The notes below the pieces were generated by a model. The model searched no databases, was not told the origin of the DNA, and saw nothing but the letters and a program-made list of their open reading frames with translations. A stretch of 64,000 nucleotides of DNA. It comes from Shewanella vesiculosa (lineage in GTDB: Bacteria > Pseudomonadota > Gammaproteobacteria > Enterobacterales > Shewanellaceae). The position numbers and the translations under genes were made by a program. The stretch is from the NCBI RefSeq assembly GCF_021560015.1, contig NZ_CP073588.1, forward strand, positions 1,984,001 to 2,048,000. Reading direction: 5' to 3'. Below, piece by piece: positions 1 through 10,009 of the stretch; positions within the stretch are counted from its first letter, which is position 1; every line of letters starts with the position of its first letter.

Positions 1-1
1 A

Positions 2-1900
2 GTAACCTTAGTCGCCGCCAATGCCAGTGAGCAGTTTGCGCCAGCAACGCTTGATGGTAATGACACTATTTTGGTCACCGGCGGCGCAAAAGGGGTAACG
101 TTTGAATGCGCCCTCACCTTAGCCAAACAATGCCAATCACATTTTGTGTTAGCAGGTCGTAGCCAACATTTTGGCAGCGACTTACCGGCTTGGGCACAAG
201 GCAAGCAAGCCTCTGAGTTAAAAGCCGCGGCCATTGCTTATATTCAATCGCAAGGCAATAAACCCACGCCAAAACAAATTGATGCATTAGTGTGGCCAAT
301 TAGCAGCAGCCTAGAAATCGATGCTGCGTTAGCCGCTTTCAGTAAGGTCGGCGCCAGCGCGCAATATGTCTCAATGGATGTCAGCGACGCCACAGCGGTA
401 GCCGCCAGCCTTAACAGCCTGACGAATGCTAAGGGCGACCCGTTAACCATTAATGGCGTTATTCACGGCGCAGGGGTGTTAGCCGACAAGCATATTCAAG
501 ACAAAACCTTGGATGAACTTAACCGCGTTTATCACACTAAAGTGACCGGGCTTGCAAGTATAATTAATGCACTCGACCCACAACAGATCAAGCTGATTGC
601 CTTGTTTTCATCGGCTGCCGGTTTCTACGGAAATACCGGACAAAGCGATTATGCTATGTCGAATGAAATCCTCAATAAAACCGCCCTTAAACTGGCACAC
701 ACCTTAGCGCATGCTAAAGTAATGAGTTTTAACTGGGGCCCTTGGGATGGCGGAATGGTCAGTTCGGCATTAAAGAAAATGTTTGTTGATCGCGGTGTTT
801 ACGTGATTCCATTACAAGCAGGTGCCGAGTTATTTGCCCACAGTTTATTAAGTCAGCAAGGCGCACAATTGCTTATTGGCTCAGATATGCAAGGTTCATC
901 AGATCAGGATAATGCTGTAAAAAAGCTTAATGCGGACGCTTTGCTTATCGCCAAGGGTTCGCTGACGTTTGCAGCCAAGACACAGTCCTCTGATCTTATC
1001 AGTATGACGGTGACTCGAGTCTTAACCCCGGCTGAAATGCCTTTTGTTAGCGATCATTGTATTGCTGGTAATCCGGTATTGCCGACAGTATGTGCCATGC
1101 AATGGATGCGTGATGCAGCACAAACCTTATGTCATGTGCCTGTCAGTATTGCTGAATATAAATTGCTTAAAGGGGTTATTTTTGACACCAATGAGCCACA
1201 TTTGTTGCAACTGGAACTAACGCAAACTGACGCTGGGATTAATGCGCTGATCTCATCTCGTTTGTTAAATGAGCCAAGTGCAGCGATGAAACCGCAATAT
1301 CAAGCAACATTAGTGATCAATAGCGCCGTCTTGACTGATGACATTGCCAAGCCCGTGATTGATACAGCGAGCCTGACAAAGTGGTCGCATATAGCGCCGT
1401 TGAGCTCAGGGGTTGAACTGTATCAAAACGGAACCTTGTTTCATGGCCCACGTTTGCAAGGCATTAAGCAAGTGTTGGCATTTGATGATGCTCAGCTCTT
1501 GTGCCAAGTGCAATTACCGCAGATTAATACCGCTGACTGTCAACATTTTATCCCGTCATCGGCATTAGGTGGCAGCCAAGTTTTCGCGGAAGATTTGCTG
1601 CTACAAGCCATGCTGGTATGGGCCAGACTTAAATACGGTGCAGCAAGCTTACCGTCATCTACGGTTGAATGCGTTACCGCTTGGCCATTTGCCAGTGGTG
1701 ATAAAGGCTATATTCAACTGGATGTTGTTAAACACAGCGGCAGAATGTTAATCGCTAACGTGAGTTTATACCATCAAGATGGTCGCTTGAGTTGCCAAAT
1801 GCTCAACGCTAAAGTGACTATCAGTAAAAGTTTGAATGGGGCCTTTATTCCACATCAAGCGGCTACTGGTGTGTCTCACCACAGCAAGGAAACAGTGTGA
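2..1900 (+). CDS. pfaA: PfaA, polyunsaturated fatty acid synthase subunit, C-terminal part (5' end outside window)
   Basis: The frame is open from base 2, so the gene starts upstream; about 632 C-terminal residues are present. PfaA is the large multidomain subunit (KS-AT-tandem ACP-KR-DH) of the anaerobic EPA/DHA synthase. Seen here is the ketoreductase, with the TGGAKGV nucleotide-binding motif at window residues ~26-32 and Ser203/Tyr217 in the SSAAGFYG...SDYAMSN block. It is followed by a PKS dehydratase-like hotdog region with the HxxxGxxxxP motif (HCIAGNPVLP, His352). The KS, AT and ACP repeats are not in the window. The TGA stop overlaps the GTG start of pfaB by 4 bases, which implies translational coupling in one operon. 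Confidence 0.95.
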   Translation, partial: VTLVAANASEQFAPATLDGNDTILVTGGAKGVTFECALTLAKQCQSHFVLAGRSQHFGSDLPAWAQGKQASELKAAAIAYIQSQGNKPTPKQIDALVWPISSSLEIDAALAAFSKVGASAQYVSMDVSDATAVAASLNSLTNAKGDPLTINGVIHGAGVLADKHIQDKTLDELNRVYHTKVTGLASIINALDPQQIKLIALFSSAAGFYGNTGQSDYAMSNEILNKTALKLAHTLAHAKVMSFNWGPWDGGMVSSALKKMFVDRGVYVIPLQAGAELFAHSLLSQQGAQLLIGSDMQGSSDQDNAVKKLNADALLIAKGSLTFAAKTQSSDLISMTVTRVLTPAEMPFVSDHCIAGNPVLPTVCAMQWMRDAAQTLCHVPVSIAEYKLLKGVIFDTNEPHLLQLELTQTDAGINALISSRLLNEPSAAMKPQYQATLVINSAVLTDDIAKPVIDTASLTKWSHIAPLSSGVELYQNGTLFHGPRLQGIKQVLAFDDAQLLCQVQLPQINTADCQHFIPSSALGGSQVFAEDLLLQAMLVWARLKYGAASLPSSTVECVTAWPFASGDKGYIQLDVVKHSGRMLIANVSLYHQDGRLSCQMLNAKVTISKSLNGAFIPHQAATGVSHHSKETV

Positions 1901-4083
1901 CGGTATTAAGCAACATGGCGCTAAACACGATGAGTGAGCGTATTGCAAAGCAACAAACTAAGCCTATGCGTTTAGCTTTGTTGCTCAGCAAGCCTAATAT
2001 TGACTCGATTAATGAACACCTGATCACTGTCGACACTCATAGTGTCGACGGCTTTGCGTTGGCGTTATTGCACGCTTGCGAACACCTATCGTCCACCAGC
2101 AATGACATGGTCAACATTGGCGATCGATTGTGGATAATGTCTGGGTTAATTGCGGCTAAAAACGGTATTCATGCGCATGCTTATATCAATGGTATTGCGC
2201 TGAGTAACAACCAAACTGAAGCGGTAACACTTGCCCTTAAGCATGCAAAACGTCTGCATGCTCAGCCACAGATAGTCGCGCTAGATGGCTGTTATAATTT
2301 TAGTGCAAGTTCTGATGGCAATGCCACTGATGATGCAGTGACGGATCCAGCTAATGATTCTAGATCTGAGTCCGCTCCTCATGTGAGTGCGCCCCATACG
2401 AATGAGACGGCACAAACAGCACTGACGGCAATGGTCAACCTAGTCGAGTCTATCGCGAGTCGCTGTATACCAACCCAAGACAAGGCTAACGGTCAATATT
2501 GGTTTAGCGCATTTCACCAAAGCCGAGTCGCAGCTTTATGTTATCCAACCGCATCAGGTGTTCAGGCAATCATCCTTACCCAAGGTCGTGCACTTATCGC
2601 CGCCAAGCCGTTAATCAGTACTCAACGTTTATGGCTGCCGCTTAGCGCCGCTTCATTGGCGCAATTGCACACTAAGCTGATGGGCCTTTCTTCGCAGTTA
2701 CACTCAGCCATTGACGACATAAGCTTACTCGAGCTTATCAAAACCAGTTTATTAGATTATCAAACAGATGCACCGCTAGCCCTAGTCTTAATGGCAGCCG
2801 ATCGCCGAGCATTAGTACAAGAAGTCAGCGCGATGATGACCATAATCGCCACTCATCAGCAGCATGATGCGAATAGTCATACGCCGATAGAATATAAAAC
2901 GCCTGTGGGCAGTTGCTTATATTCAGCGCCGCTGGGTCATAATGGCTTGAGCTTTGTTTATCCTGGCGTTGGCACTGTGTACCCAAACATGCTTAGTCAA
3001 ATAGGCCTGGTTTTCCCAGATTTGTATGCTGAACTTGAAAACCAAGGTGACATGCAATCGATGTTACAAACGGACTTTATCTATGCGGCAGATAAAAATC
3101 GTGCCGCACAGATGAGCCTGAGCCAATTAGCCATTGCTGGTGTTGGCGCCAGTTATATTTTAACCAAGTTATTACAGAGAGAATTTGCCATTGAGCCTCG
3201 TTTTGCTTTGGGTTATTCCATGGGTGAAGCGGCCATGTGGGCGAGTTTAAACGTATGGCAAACACCACACTGCATGATTGCAGCCACGCAAAACAGCAGT
3301 ATTTTTACCCGAGATATTTCTGGTGAGCTCCGCTGTGTTCGCCAACAATGGCAATTAGCCGATGACGAAAACATTGTATGGAATAGCTTCGTTACTCGAG
3401 CCAGCATTGACGAACTCGCGCCCCATTTAGCCAATTACCCTCGGGCTTATATTGCTATTATTCAGGGTGATACCTGTGTTGTTGCCGGCTGTGAAAACAG
3501 TTGTAAAGCCTTACTAAAACAAGCTGGTAAACGCGGTATTGCCGCTAATCGCGTCACCGCAATGCACACGCCTGCGGCATTGAACATCAGCGAATCAGTA
3601 AGGCAATTTTATCAACAACCATTAGTAGAAAACTTACCAAGCCAATTGCAGTTTATCTCCGCAGCAGAGACTCAGCCTGTTGTATTAACCTCACAAGCCA
3701 TTGCAAAATCGATTGCCGATACTTTTTGTCATCAGCTCAATTTTACTCAGTTAATTCTTAATGCTCGAGAGCAAGGCTGTCGACTATTTGTTGAAGTAGG
3801 TGCCGATCGGCAAACTACCACCCTAATTGACAAAATCAATGCGCAGAGTAGCAATAGCGTCTCAGCGATGGCAATTGCCGTCAATGCTAAAGGTGGCGAT
3901 GACGTCACCAGTTTACTTAAATGCCTAGGGCAACTAATTGCTCATCGAGTGCCCATGTCATTAAGCCCTTTTATTCGCAGCCTTGACGCTAGCATTAATA
4001 CATTATCCCAGCAGGCGGCATTAGCCGACGGCTCATCCCTCATTTGTTATAGTGAAACATCATTAGAAGGAGAACCTCATTGA
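1897..4083 (+). CDS. pfaB: PfaB, polyunsaturated fatty acid synthase acyltransferase subunit
   Basis: A 728-residue protein with a C-terminal acyltransferase domain: a PGVGTVYPNM block near residue 353 and the nucleophile elbow GYSMGE with Ser441. The N-terminal ~330 residues look poorly conserved and contain no recognisable active KS motif. PfaB is reported to influence whether EPA or DHA is the final product; an AT-only form would fit an EPA producer, which is inference. The start is GTG at 1897, preceded by AAGGAA about 7 bases upstream and overlapping the pfaA stop (GTGA). It also overlaps pfaC by 4 bases. It acts in the cytoplasm with PfaA, PfaC, PfaD and a PfaE phosphopantetheinyl transferase, which is not in this window. 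Confidence 0.94.
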   Translation: MTVLSNMALNTMSERIAKQQTKPMRLALLLSKPNIDSINEHLITVDTHSVDGFALALLHACEHLSSTSNDMVNIGDRLWIMSGLIAAKNGIHAHAYINGIALSNNQTEAVTLALKHAKRLHAQPQIVALDGCYNFSASSDGNATDDAVTDPANDSRSESAPHVSAPHTNETAQTALTAMVNLVESIASRCIPTQDKANGQYWFSAFHQSRVAALCYPTASGVQAIILTQGRALIAAKPLISTQRLWLPLSAASLAQLHTKLMGLSSQLHSAIDDISLLELIKTSLLDYQTDAPLALVLMAADRRALVQEVSAMMTIIATHQQHDANSHTPIEYKTPVGSCLYSAPLGHNGLSFVYPGVGTVYPNMLSQIGLVFPDLYAELENQGDMQSMLQTDFIYAADKNRAAQMSLSQLAIAGVGASYILTKLLQREFAIEPRFALGYSMGEAAMWASLNVWQTPHCMIAATQNSSIFTRDISGELRCVRQQWQLADDENIVWNSFVTRASIDELAPHLANYPRAYIAIIQGDTCVVAGCENSCKALLKQAGKRGIAANRVTAMHTPAALNISESVRQFYQQPLVENLPSQLQFISAAETQPVVLTSQAIAKSIADTFCHQLNFTQLILNAREQGCRLFVEVGADRQTTTLIDKINAQSSNSVSAMAIAVNAKGGDDVTSLLKCLGQLIAHRVPMSLSPFIRSLDASINTLSQQAALADGSSLICYSETSLEGEPH

Positions 4084-7000
4084 GTTCTCAAGCTACCCCT
4101 AAAATAGCCATTGTCGGTTTAGCCAATCAGTATCCAGACGCGGATACTCCCGCTAAATTTTGGCAAAACTTATTAGACAAAAAAGATTCGCGCAGCCAAA
4201 TCAGTGCCAGCAAACTCAATGCTTCACCGAGTGACTACTTGGGTGTACAAGGCGAATCGGACCGTTTTTATTGCGATAAAGGCGGCTACATTCAAGACTT
4301 TCAATTTAATCCTCAAGGTTATCGCATTGAGCCCAGCGCATTTAATGGCTTAGACGATAGCTTCTTGTGGGCAACCGACACAGCACGTAATGCGTTAACA
4401 GATGCCGGTATTAGCCTTGACGATAGCTTGCTTAAACGCACCGGTATTGTGATGGGAACCTTATCATTCCCTACGGCTAAATCTAATGAACTGTTTGTAC
4501 CTCTGTATCACAGCGCGGTCGAAAAAGCCTTACAGACCAAGCTGCAACAGCCAAACTTTAGCCTACACTGTTTCAATAATAGCCTTAACAATAGTTGTGA
4601 TCAGCCACAAGCTAATCACGCTGCCACCGCTCAAACGGTTAACTTAGGTAATGGTGCCATTGCCCATAATGCCTCGAAAATTGTTGCCGATGCTTTGGGT
4701 TTAGGCGGTACGCAGCTGAGTTTAGATGCAGCCTGTGCTAGCTCGGTTTACGCCTTAAAACTCGCCTGTGATTACTTGCATACTGGCAAGGCAGATATGA
4801 TGTTAGCTGGCGCTGTGTCTGGCGCAGATCCATTCTTCATCAATATGGGATTTTCAATATTTCACGCTTATCCAGACCATGGAATTTCAGCGCCCTTTGA
4901 TCGTAACAGTAAAGGCTTATTCGCCGGCGAAGGTGCGGGGGTATTAGTACTTAAACGCCTTGAAGACGCTGAGCGTGATGGCGACCATATCTATGCTTTA
5001 GTCAGTGGTATCGGTTTATCAAACGACGGTAAAGGTCAGTTTGTGTTAAGCCCGAATAGCAAAGGCCAAGTACTAGCATTCGAGCGCGCTTATCGCGATG
5101 CGGCAGCAATAGACCCAAGTATTACCCCTGCCAGTATTGAAGTGATTGAATGCCATGCCACGGGAACGCCATTAGGCGATAAAGTAGAATTAACCTCAAT
5201 GGAACGCTTTTTTGAAGATAAACTTCAAGGCAGCGCGACGCCACTGATTGGTTCAGCCAAATCTAATCTAGGCCATTTACTCACCGCGGCAGGCATGCCT
5301 GGGATCATGAAAATGATTTTTGCCATGCGCCAAGGCGTGTTGCCACCGAGTATTAATATCAGCTCCCCTATTACCTCGCCTAACGGCTTATTTGGTCAAG
5401 CGACTTTGCCCAATGTGGTCTTGCCTTGGCCCGATAAAGCCGGTAATAAAGCCCGCCATGCAGGTGTATCAGTATTTGGTTTTGGCGGTTGTAACGCCCA
5501 TTTACTGATTGAGTCCTATCAAGATCAGGCAGGCATAAACCATGCTGACAGTAAACGCTCTCAGCTTAGTCGCAGCAAAATAGTCAGTACAGAAACGCCA
5601 ATGCACATTACCGGCATGGCAGCCCACTTTGGTCAGTGCAGCAGCATCAATGCGTTGGCTGATAAAATCATCAATAAGCAACCACTGTTTAGCCCATTGC
5701 CCAATCAACGCTGGAAAGGCTTAGACAAGCACCCTGAGTTATTGGCTCAATATGGCATACATCAGGTGCCACAAGGGGCGTATATTGATCAGTTCGATTT
5801 TGATTTTTTACGTTTCAAAGTGCCGCCTAATGAAGATGATCGCCTAATATCGCAGCAACTGTTATTAATCAAAATAGCAGATGAAGCCATTGCCAATGCC
5901 AAGCTAACGCCTGGCAGTAAAGTAGCCGTGTTGGTAGCCATGGAAACCGAACTTGAACTACACCAATTTCGCGGTCGAGTTAACTTACATAGCCAAATAG
6001 CGCAAAGCCTTAATGCCCAAGGGATCCTGTTATCCAGTGCTGAATATGCCAGCCTTGAAGCAATTGCGATGGACAGTGTTTTAGATGCCGCCAAGCTAAA
6101 TCAATATACCAGCTTCATTGGTAACATTATGGCGTCACGGATCTCCTCATTATGGGATTTCAATGGCCCGGCATTTACCATTTCAGCTGGTGCACAGTCA
6201 GTTAATCGTTGTATCGATGTGGCGCAAAACTTATTTGCTCTTGGCTCGCTACAAGAGCCTTTGGATGCCATCATCATCGCCGCGGTAGATCTTTCCGGCA
6301 GCATTGAAAATATGTTATTCAATACTGCCAAGCTTAATGCTAAAGGATTAAGCTCAACCGACTTGAAAGTAGGTGAAGGCGCTGGCGCGATAGTGTTGCA
6401 ACAAACTAATGCTGCGCATCCTGAGCTTGACAGCTATGCCAGCATAGACAGTATTGATTTTGACTCCTTATCACAACGCCCGGCCAATATTGCAGCAGAT
6501 CTTATCGAATTAAACCAATCGCCTGAATGCATATTAACAACTCAAGGCCAACAGTTTGTCCAAGGATTAACTGATGCTGCAGCGATCAACTCAGCGCCGT
6601 TATTGAGTAAAGCACAAGATATTCTCGGTCACACCTTTGCCGCTTCTGGCATGGCCAGTTTACTGCACGCTTTAGTACAAAGCCGCCATATTGATAAATC
6701 GGCCATCAACGCCAGTGTATTCACCAGCAGCGAAACCCAATACTCACAGGTTAATCTGTCTGTTTCGGCGCCGCAGCAACACGCATTGCGTACTCGTCTG
6801 AGCAACAATTTGACGCAACAATTAGCCACAGGCAATAAGTTAAGCTTAATTAAGCAAGTTAGTTTAGGTGGCCGAGATATCTATCAACATATTATTGATA
6901 GCTCACTTGAAGGTCTCGACAGCATTGTGGCTCAATGCGCCAATATCACAACAATGGCCGACAGCAATCTAGATCAATGTGCTGATACCACTTCAGCAAC

Positions 7001-9989
7001 AGCTAAAACCATTGACATGACTAAGCCAAAAACCACCTGTGACAGCAGCCACTTTAGTGTCAATCATAGCGAGCATATCGCCGAGTCTCTTATGTCAGAA
7101 AACACAGTTTCAACAGCAGAGCAACCTAAGGTTGCCAGTGTGACAAGCCCGACCATACCGCCAGCACATTTAAGTGCATTTCAGCAAAATCAATGGTTAG
7201 CGCAGCAAGCGCACTTAGCCTACTTATCCAGCCGAGATGCGGGGTTAAAAGTCGCCGACAGTTTATTACGCTCACAATTAGCCGGTTTCGCCGGCCAGCA
7301 AATCTCTTATGTGTCACAGGCTTCACAGCCTGCTGTAAATGTAGATCCTATCGCCTCAGCTGCTGTACCAGTGGAATTAATTCAACCTAATCATGCTTGT
7401 GTGCCAGCTTACACCGCGCCGATCCCCGCGGATAAACCGTGTATTTGGAATTATGCTGATTTAGTCGAGTATGCCGAAGGCGATATCGCTAAGGTATTTG
7501 GCCCAGATTATGCCATTATCGACAGCTATTCTCGTCGAGTAAGACTGCCCACCACAGATTACTTGTTGGTGTCGCGCGTCACTAAACTTGATGCGACCAT
7601 GAATCAATACAAACCTTGTTCAATGACCACAGAATACGACATCCCAGTCGATGCACCGTATTTAGTCGATGGTCAAATCCCTTGGGCTGTAGCAGTAGAA
7701 TCGGGTCAATGTGATTTAATGTTGATCAGTTACTTAGGCATCGATTTTGAAAACAAGGGCGAACGGGTTTATCGTTTATTAGATTGTACTTTGACTTTCT
7801 TAGAAGATTTACCTCGTGGCGGTGACACGCTGCGTTACGATATAAAAATCAATAACTTTGCTAGCAATGGCGATACGTTATTATTCTTTTTCTCTTACGA
7901 ATGCTTCGTAGGCGACAAGATGATCCTCAAAATGGATGGCGGCTGCGCAGGCTTCTTTACCGACCAAGAACTGGCCGATGGTAAAGGGGTTATTCAAACT
8001 GAAGATGAAATAAAACGTCGTCAACAAGTGCTCAATAATCCAAACAAACCGACCTTCACGCCATTACTACACTGTAGCCAAACGGCTTTTGATTATGGCC
8101 AAATTCACCATTTACTGACCGGCGATATTGGCAGCTGTTTTGGCGGCGAACACGTCGCCCACCAGCTACAAAATGGTATGCAAAAATCGCTTTGTTTTGC
8201 CTCAGAAAAGTTCTTAATGATTGAGCGTGTTAGTCAATTACAAACTCAAGGTGGTGCCTGGGGCTTAGGCTTACTCGAAGGTCATAAGCACATTGCGCCT
8301 GATCATTGGTATTTCCCTTGTCATTTCCAAGGCGACCAAGTGATGGCCGGCTCGCTAATGGCAGAAGGTTGTGGTCAACTATTACAGTTCTTTATGATCC
8401 ACATTGGCATGCATACTCTCGTCGAGAATGGCCGATTCCAGCCTCTGGAAAACGCCTCACAAAAAGTCCGCTGTCGTGGCCAAGTGTTACCACAAACCGC
8501 CGAACTGACTTATCGCATGGAAGTGACTGAAATAGGCATTCATCCTCGCCCTTACGCCAAAGCTAATATTGATATTTTACTTAATGGCAAAGTTGTGGTC
8601 GATTTCCAAAACTTAGGCGTGATGATTAAAGAAGAGGCTGAATGCACACGTTATCCACTTATCTCGTTAAACGCAGCAAACACTAGCCCTGCCGTTGATT
8701 CAGACGCTAGCAGTAAAGTGATGACTAACAAAGCGCCATTAATGGCGCAAGTTCCAGATTTACATGCCCCGAGTAATAAGGGCGTTATTCCGCTAAAACA
8801 CCTGGAAGCGCCCATCGTAAGTGCCGATTCAAAGTATGCTAATCGCGTACCTGATACCGTACCATTTACGCCATACCATATGTTCGAATTTGCTACAGGC
8901 GATATCGAAAAGTGCTTTGGCCCAGACTTTAGTATTTATCGCGGATTGATCCCGCCACGCACGCCTTGTGGCGATTTACAGTTAACCACGCGCGTCGTTG
9001 AAATTAACGGTAAGCGCGGCGAACTGAAAAAGCCATCATCGTGTATCGCAGAGTACGAAGTGCCGGCAGATGCTTGGTACTTTGCAAAAAACAGCCATCA
9101 AGCGGTAATGCCTTACTCAGTGCTAATGGAAATTTCACTACAACCTAACGGTTTTATCTCAGGCTATATGGGCACCACTCTTGGCTTCCCCGGGCAAGAG
9201 CTGTTTTTCCGTAATTTAGATGGTAGCGGTAAATTATTGCGCCATGTGGATTTACGCGGTAAAACCATAGTCAATGACTCAAAGCTATTATCAACCGTCA
9301 TCGCTGGCAGTAACATTATTCAAAGCTTCACCTTTGAATTAAGTGTTGATAACGAGCCGTTTTACACTGGTAGTGCGGTATTTGGTTACTTCAAAGGTGA
9401 TGCGCTAAAGAACCAGCTTGGTATTGATAATGGCAGGATCACCCAGCCTTGGCATATCGATAATAATGTCACGGCAGACATTAGCGTCAACTTACTGGAT
9501 AAACAGTCGCGAGTATTTAATGCACCAGCAAGCCAACCGCATTATCGCCTTGCTGGCGGCCAGCTTAACTTTATCGATAAAGCCGAAATTGTTAACACTG
9601 GTGGCAAATACGCTAAGGGCTATCTTGCTGCGTCACGCACGATTGACCCAAGTGATTGGTTCTTCCAATTTCACTTCCATCAAGATCCGGTTATGCCGGG
9701 TTCATTAGGTGTTGAAGCCGTGATCGAGTTGATGCAAACTTACGCCATCTCTACAGACTTAGGTAAAGGTTTCACCAATCCGAAATTTGGTCAAATATTG
9801 TCGGATATTAAGTGGAAATATCGCGGTCAAATTAATCCGCTTAACAAACAAATGTCACTTGATGTGCATATCAGTGCAGTAAAAGATGAAGACGGTAAGC
9901 GCATCATAATAGGCGATGCAAACCTCAGTAAAGATGGTCTACGCATTTATGAAGTCAAAGACATCGCAATCTGTATTGAAGAAGCTTAG
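4080..9989 (+). CDS. pfaC: PfaC, polyunsaturated fatty acid synthase subunit (KS-CLF-DH-DH)
   Basis: 1969 residues. Domain order: an active ketosynthase with nucleophile Cys219 (DAACASS) and downstream histidines in ECHATGTPLG and SNLGHLLTAAG. Next is a chain-length-factor KS-like domain (~residues 500-920) with no cysteine at the nucleophile position (ISAGAQSV around 703-708). A low-complexity Ser/Thr/Ala linker (~940-1080) follows, then two FabA-like hotdog dehydratases with His1415 (CHFQGD) and His1865 (FHFHQDPVMPG). The pair introduces and isomerises the cis double bonds of the PUFA chain. The start is TTG at 4080 with a strong AAGGAGA box, overlapping the pfaB stop as TTGA. pfaD follows after 20 bases, so it is the same operon. 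Confidence 0.95.
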   Translation: MSSQATPKIAIVGLANQYPDADTPAKFWQNLLDKKDSRSQISASKLNASPSDYLGVQGESDRFYCDKGGYIQDFQFNPQGYRIEPSAFNGLDDSFLWATDTARNALTDAGISLDDSLLKRTGIVMGTLSFPTAKSNELFVPLYHSAVEKALQTKLQQPNFSLHCFNNSLNNSCDQPQANHAATAQTVNLGNGAIAHNASKIVADALGLGGTQLSLDAACASSVYALKLACDYLHTGKADMMLAGAVSGADPFFINMGFSIFHAYPDHGISAPFDRNSKGLFAGEGAGVLVLKRLEDAERDGDHIYALVSGIGLSNDGKGQFVLSPNSKGQVLAFERAYRDAAAIDPSITPASIEVIECHATGTPLGDKVELTSMERFFEDKLQGSATPLIGSAKSNLGHLLTAAGMPGIMKMIFAMRQGVLPPSINISSPITSPNGLFGQATLPNVVLPWPDKAGNKARHAGVSVFGFGGCNAHLLIESYQDQAGINHADSKRSQLSRSKIVSTETPMHITGMAAHFGQCSSINALADKIINKQPLFSPLPNQRWKGLDKHPELLAQYGIHQVPQGAYIDQFDFDFLRFKVPPNEDDRLISQQLLLIKIADEAIANAKLTPGSKVAVLVAMETELELHQFRGRVNLHSQIAQSLNAQGILLSSAEYASLEAIAMDSVLDAAKLNQYTSFIGNIMASRISSLWDFNGPAFTISAGAQSVNRCIDVAQNLFALGSLQEPLDAIIIAAVDLSGSIENMLFNTAKLNAKGLSSTDLKVGEGAGAIVLQQTNAAHPELDSYASIDSIDFDSLSQRPANIAADLIELNQSPECILTTQGQQFVQGLTDAAAINSAPLLSKAQDILGHTFAASGMASLLHALVQSRHIDKSAINASVFTSSETQYSQVNLSVSAPQQHALRTRLSNNLTQQLATGNKLSLIKQVSLGGRDIYQHIIDSSLEGLDSIVAQCANITTMADSNLDQCADTTSATAKTIDMTKPKTTCDSSHFSVNHSEHIAESLMSENTVSTAEQPKVASVTSPTIPPAHLSAFQQNQWLAQQAHLAYLSSRDAGLKVADSLLRSQLAGFAGQQISYVSQASQPAVNVDPIASAAVPVELIQPNHACVPAYTAPIPADKPCIWNYADLVEYAEGDIAKVFGPDYAIIDSYSRRVRLPTTDYLLVSRVTKLDATMNQYKPCSMTTEYDIPVDAPYLVDGQIPWAVAVESGQCDLMLISYLGIDFENKGERVYRLLDCTLTFLEDLPRGGDTLRYDIKINNFASNGDTLLFFFSYECFVGDKMILKMDGGCAGFFTDQELADGKGVIQTEDEIKRRQQVLNNPNKPTFTPLLHCSQTAFDYGQIHHLLTGDIGSCFGGEHVAHQLQNGMQKSLCFASEKFLMIERVSQLQTQGGAWGLGLLEGHKHIAPDHWYFPCHFQGDQVMAGSLMAEGCGQLLQFFMIHIGMHTLVENGRFQPLENASQKVRCRGQVLPQTAELTYRMEVTEIGIHPRPYAKANIDILLNGKVVVDFQNLGVMIKEEAECTRYPLISLNAANTSPAVDSDASSKVMTNKAPLMAQVPDLHAPSNKGVIPLKHLEAPIVSADSKYANRVPDTVPFTPYHMFEFATGDIEKCFGPDFSIYRGLIPPRTPCGDLQLTTRVVEINGKRGELKKPSSCIAEYEVPADAWYFAKNSHQAVMPYSVLMEISLQPNGFISGYMGTTLGFPGQELFFRNLDGSGKLLRHVDLRGKTIVNDSKLLSTVIAGSNIIQSFTFELSVDNEPFYTGSAVFGYFKGDALKNQLGIDNGRITQPWHIDNNVTADISVNLLDKQSRVFNAPASQPHYRLAGGQLNFIDKAEIVNTGGKYAKGYLAASRTIDPSDWFFQFHFHQDPVMPGSLGVEAVIELMQTYAISTDLGKGFTNPKFGQILSDIKWKYRGQINPLNKQMSLDVHISAVKDEDGKRIIIGDANLSKDGLRIYEVKDIAICIEEA

Positions 9990-10009
9990 GCCCAAAAGGA
10001 ATAATAATA

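Noticed and set aside
71..1900. pfaA fragment as a 609-residue gene starting at TTG 71
   Set aside because: The frame is open to the window edge and position 71 falls inside the nucleotide-binding motif of the KR domain, so it is an internal codon of a much longer gene.
6150..6230. Loss of the KS nucleophile in the second PfaC ketosynthase as a damaged domain
   Set aside because: The missing cysteine is the normal state of the chain-length-factor domain in this family.
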